Assembly (NCBI RefSeq): GCF_030929505.1
Contig: NZ_JAVFVV010000021.1
Coordinates: 45,669-109,668 of the forward strand
Reading direction: 5' to 3'
DNA: 64,000 nt
Origin: Mesorhizobium sp. LHD-90
GTDB lineage: Bacteria > Pseudomonadota > Alphaproteobacteria > Rhizobiales > Rhizobiaceae
The notes below the pieces were generated by a model. The model did not search any database. It was not told the origin of the DNA and saw only the letters and a program-made list of their open reading frames with translations. The position numbers and the translations under genes are program-made. Position 1 is the first letter of the stretch, and each line of letters begins with the position of its first letter. Below are positions 63,761-64,000 of this stretch, one piece after another.

Positions 63761-64000
63761 TCAGGACGTGTCGGGGGTTTCCAACGCGTAGACGGCCAGC
63801 GCGTGTGCGTGCGCCAAAATTTCGTCTATCTCACGGATATTGCGTGGATGGATGGCGGTCGGGTCGTAGCGCGACAGCCGGCCGCCGGGTGGACGCCCGC
63901 GCCGCAGCGGCGAGACGCGGCGCGGCCGCCACACCTGAGGGGGGCGGTGCTGGTCTTGCGCGGCCGCTGCGCGGGCTTGCCTGTCCCGCGCACACGCCGC
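63761..64000 (-). CDS. hypothetical protein, C-terminal part only
   Basis: The minus frame is open from the window edge to the TGA at 63761-63763, giving 79 residues. The N-terminal part is Arg/Ala/Pro-rich and looks disordered (QVWRPRRVSPLRRGRPPGG); the end is a plausible helix (AIHPRNIREIDEILAHAHAL, AVYALETPDTS). No family is recognised. The composition could also arise by chance in GC-rich DNA. Confidence 0.45.
   Translation of the reverse strand, partial: AACARDRQARAAAAQDQHRPPQVWRPRRVSPLRRGRPPGGRLSRYDPTAIHPRNIREIDEILAHAHALAVYALETPDTS

Overview
The window reads as chromosome of a GC-rich alphaproteobacterium of the Hyphomicrobiales, most like Mesorhizobium and its Phyllobacteriaceae relatives. 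This is inferred from gene content (TRAP and peptide-type ABC uptake, membrane urate hydroxylase, fused PuuE-UraD, rhizobial-type carnitine genes, PPi-dependent phosphofructokinase) and from several families of short palindromic intergenic repeats. No rRNA, tRNA, CRISPR array or intact prophage was seen.

Layout. 1-2.1 kb: end of a TRAP permease, a toxin-antitoxin pair whose toxin is frameshifted, and a TRAP solute-binding protein. 2.4-7 kb: a PuuD-type amidotransferase, a hydroxyacid dehydrogenase with a LacI regulator, a DMT permease and a MarR regulator. 7.1-8.3 kb: an IS481-type transposase remnant and a gene-free stretch that folds into about seven hairpins ahead of a CobW-type GTPase. 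8.3-15.8 kb: GTPase, WD40 protein, class III aminotransferase plus glutamine-synthetase-like enzyme, glycerate 2-kinase, UPF0303 protein. 15.9-19.5 kb: guanine deaminase and urate hydroxylase with a divergent LysR regulator. 19.5-23.5 kb: stress genes (Dps, GST, DUF899, SRPBCC, HxlR) and small or truncated membrane proteins. 23.6-32.8 kb: purine-ring degradation, divergent from a promoter region near 27.3 kb.

32.8-50 kb is almost entirely minus-strand: a phosphodiesterase-like protein, a ParDE pair, a peptide-type ABC transporter, a CocE-type hydrolase, an alpha/beta hydrolase, CaiD-like hydratase, NDP-forming acyl-CoA synthetase, acyl-CoA dehydrogenase, carnitine dehydrogenase, an HD-domain protein and a beta-keto acid cleavage enzyme, with a divergent CdhR-like activator. 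51.2-57.5 kb: xylA and xylB with small genes, a TTC38-like protein and a LysE exporter. 57.5-64 kb: a 38-residue membrane peptide, an L,D-transpeptidase, an AlkD-like protein, gabT, PPi-PFK, a voltage-gated K+ channel and a partial gene.

Together the purine genes cover guanine to xanthine, urate, 5-hydroxyisourate, OHCU, allantoin and allantoate, then ureidoglycine to ureidoglycolate to glyoxylate. The allantoate amidohydrolase step is not in the window. The carnitine genes cover carnitine to glycine betaine, with acyl-CoA enzymes that could feed gamma-butyrobetaine or crotonobetaine into it.

The most unusual observations are: (1) palindromic elements inserted in frame inside coding genes (xdhC, and twice in the acyl-CoA synthetase); (2) near-identical long inverted repeats whose arms match perfectly within a copy but differ between copies; (3) a multi-hairpin leader upstream of the CobW GTPase with two mutually exclusive stems; (4) an HD-domain protein in the carnitine operon with the ligand pattern of diiron oxygenases such as PhnZ and TmpB.
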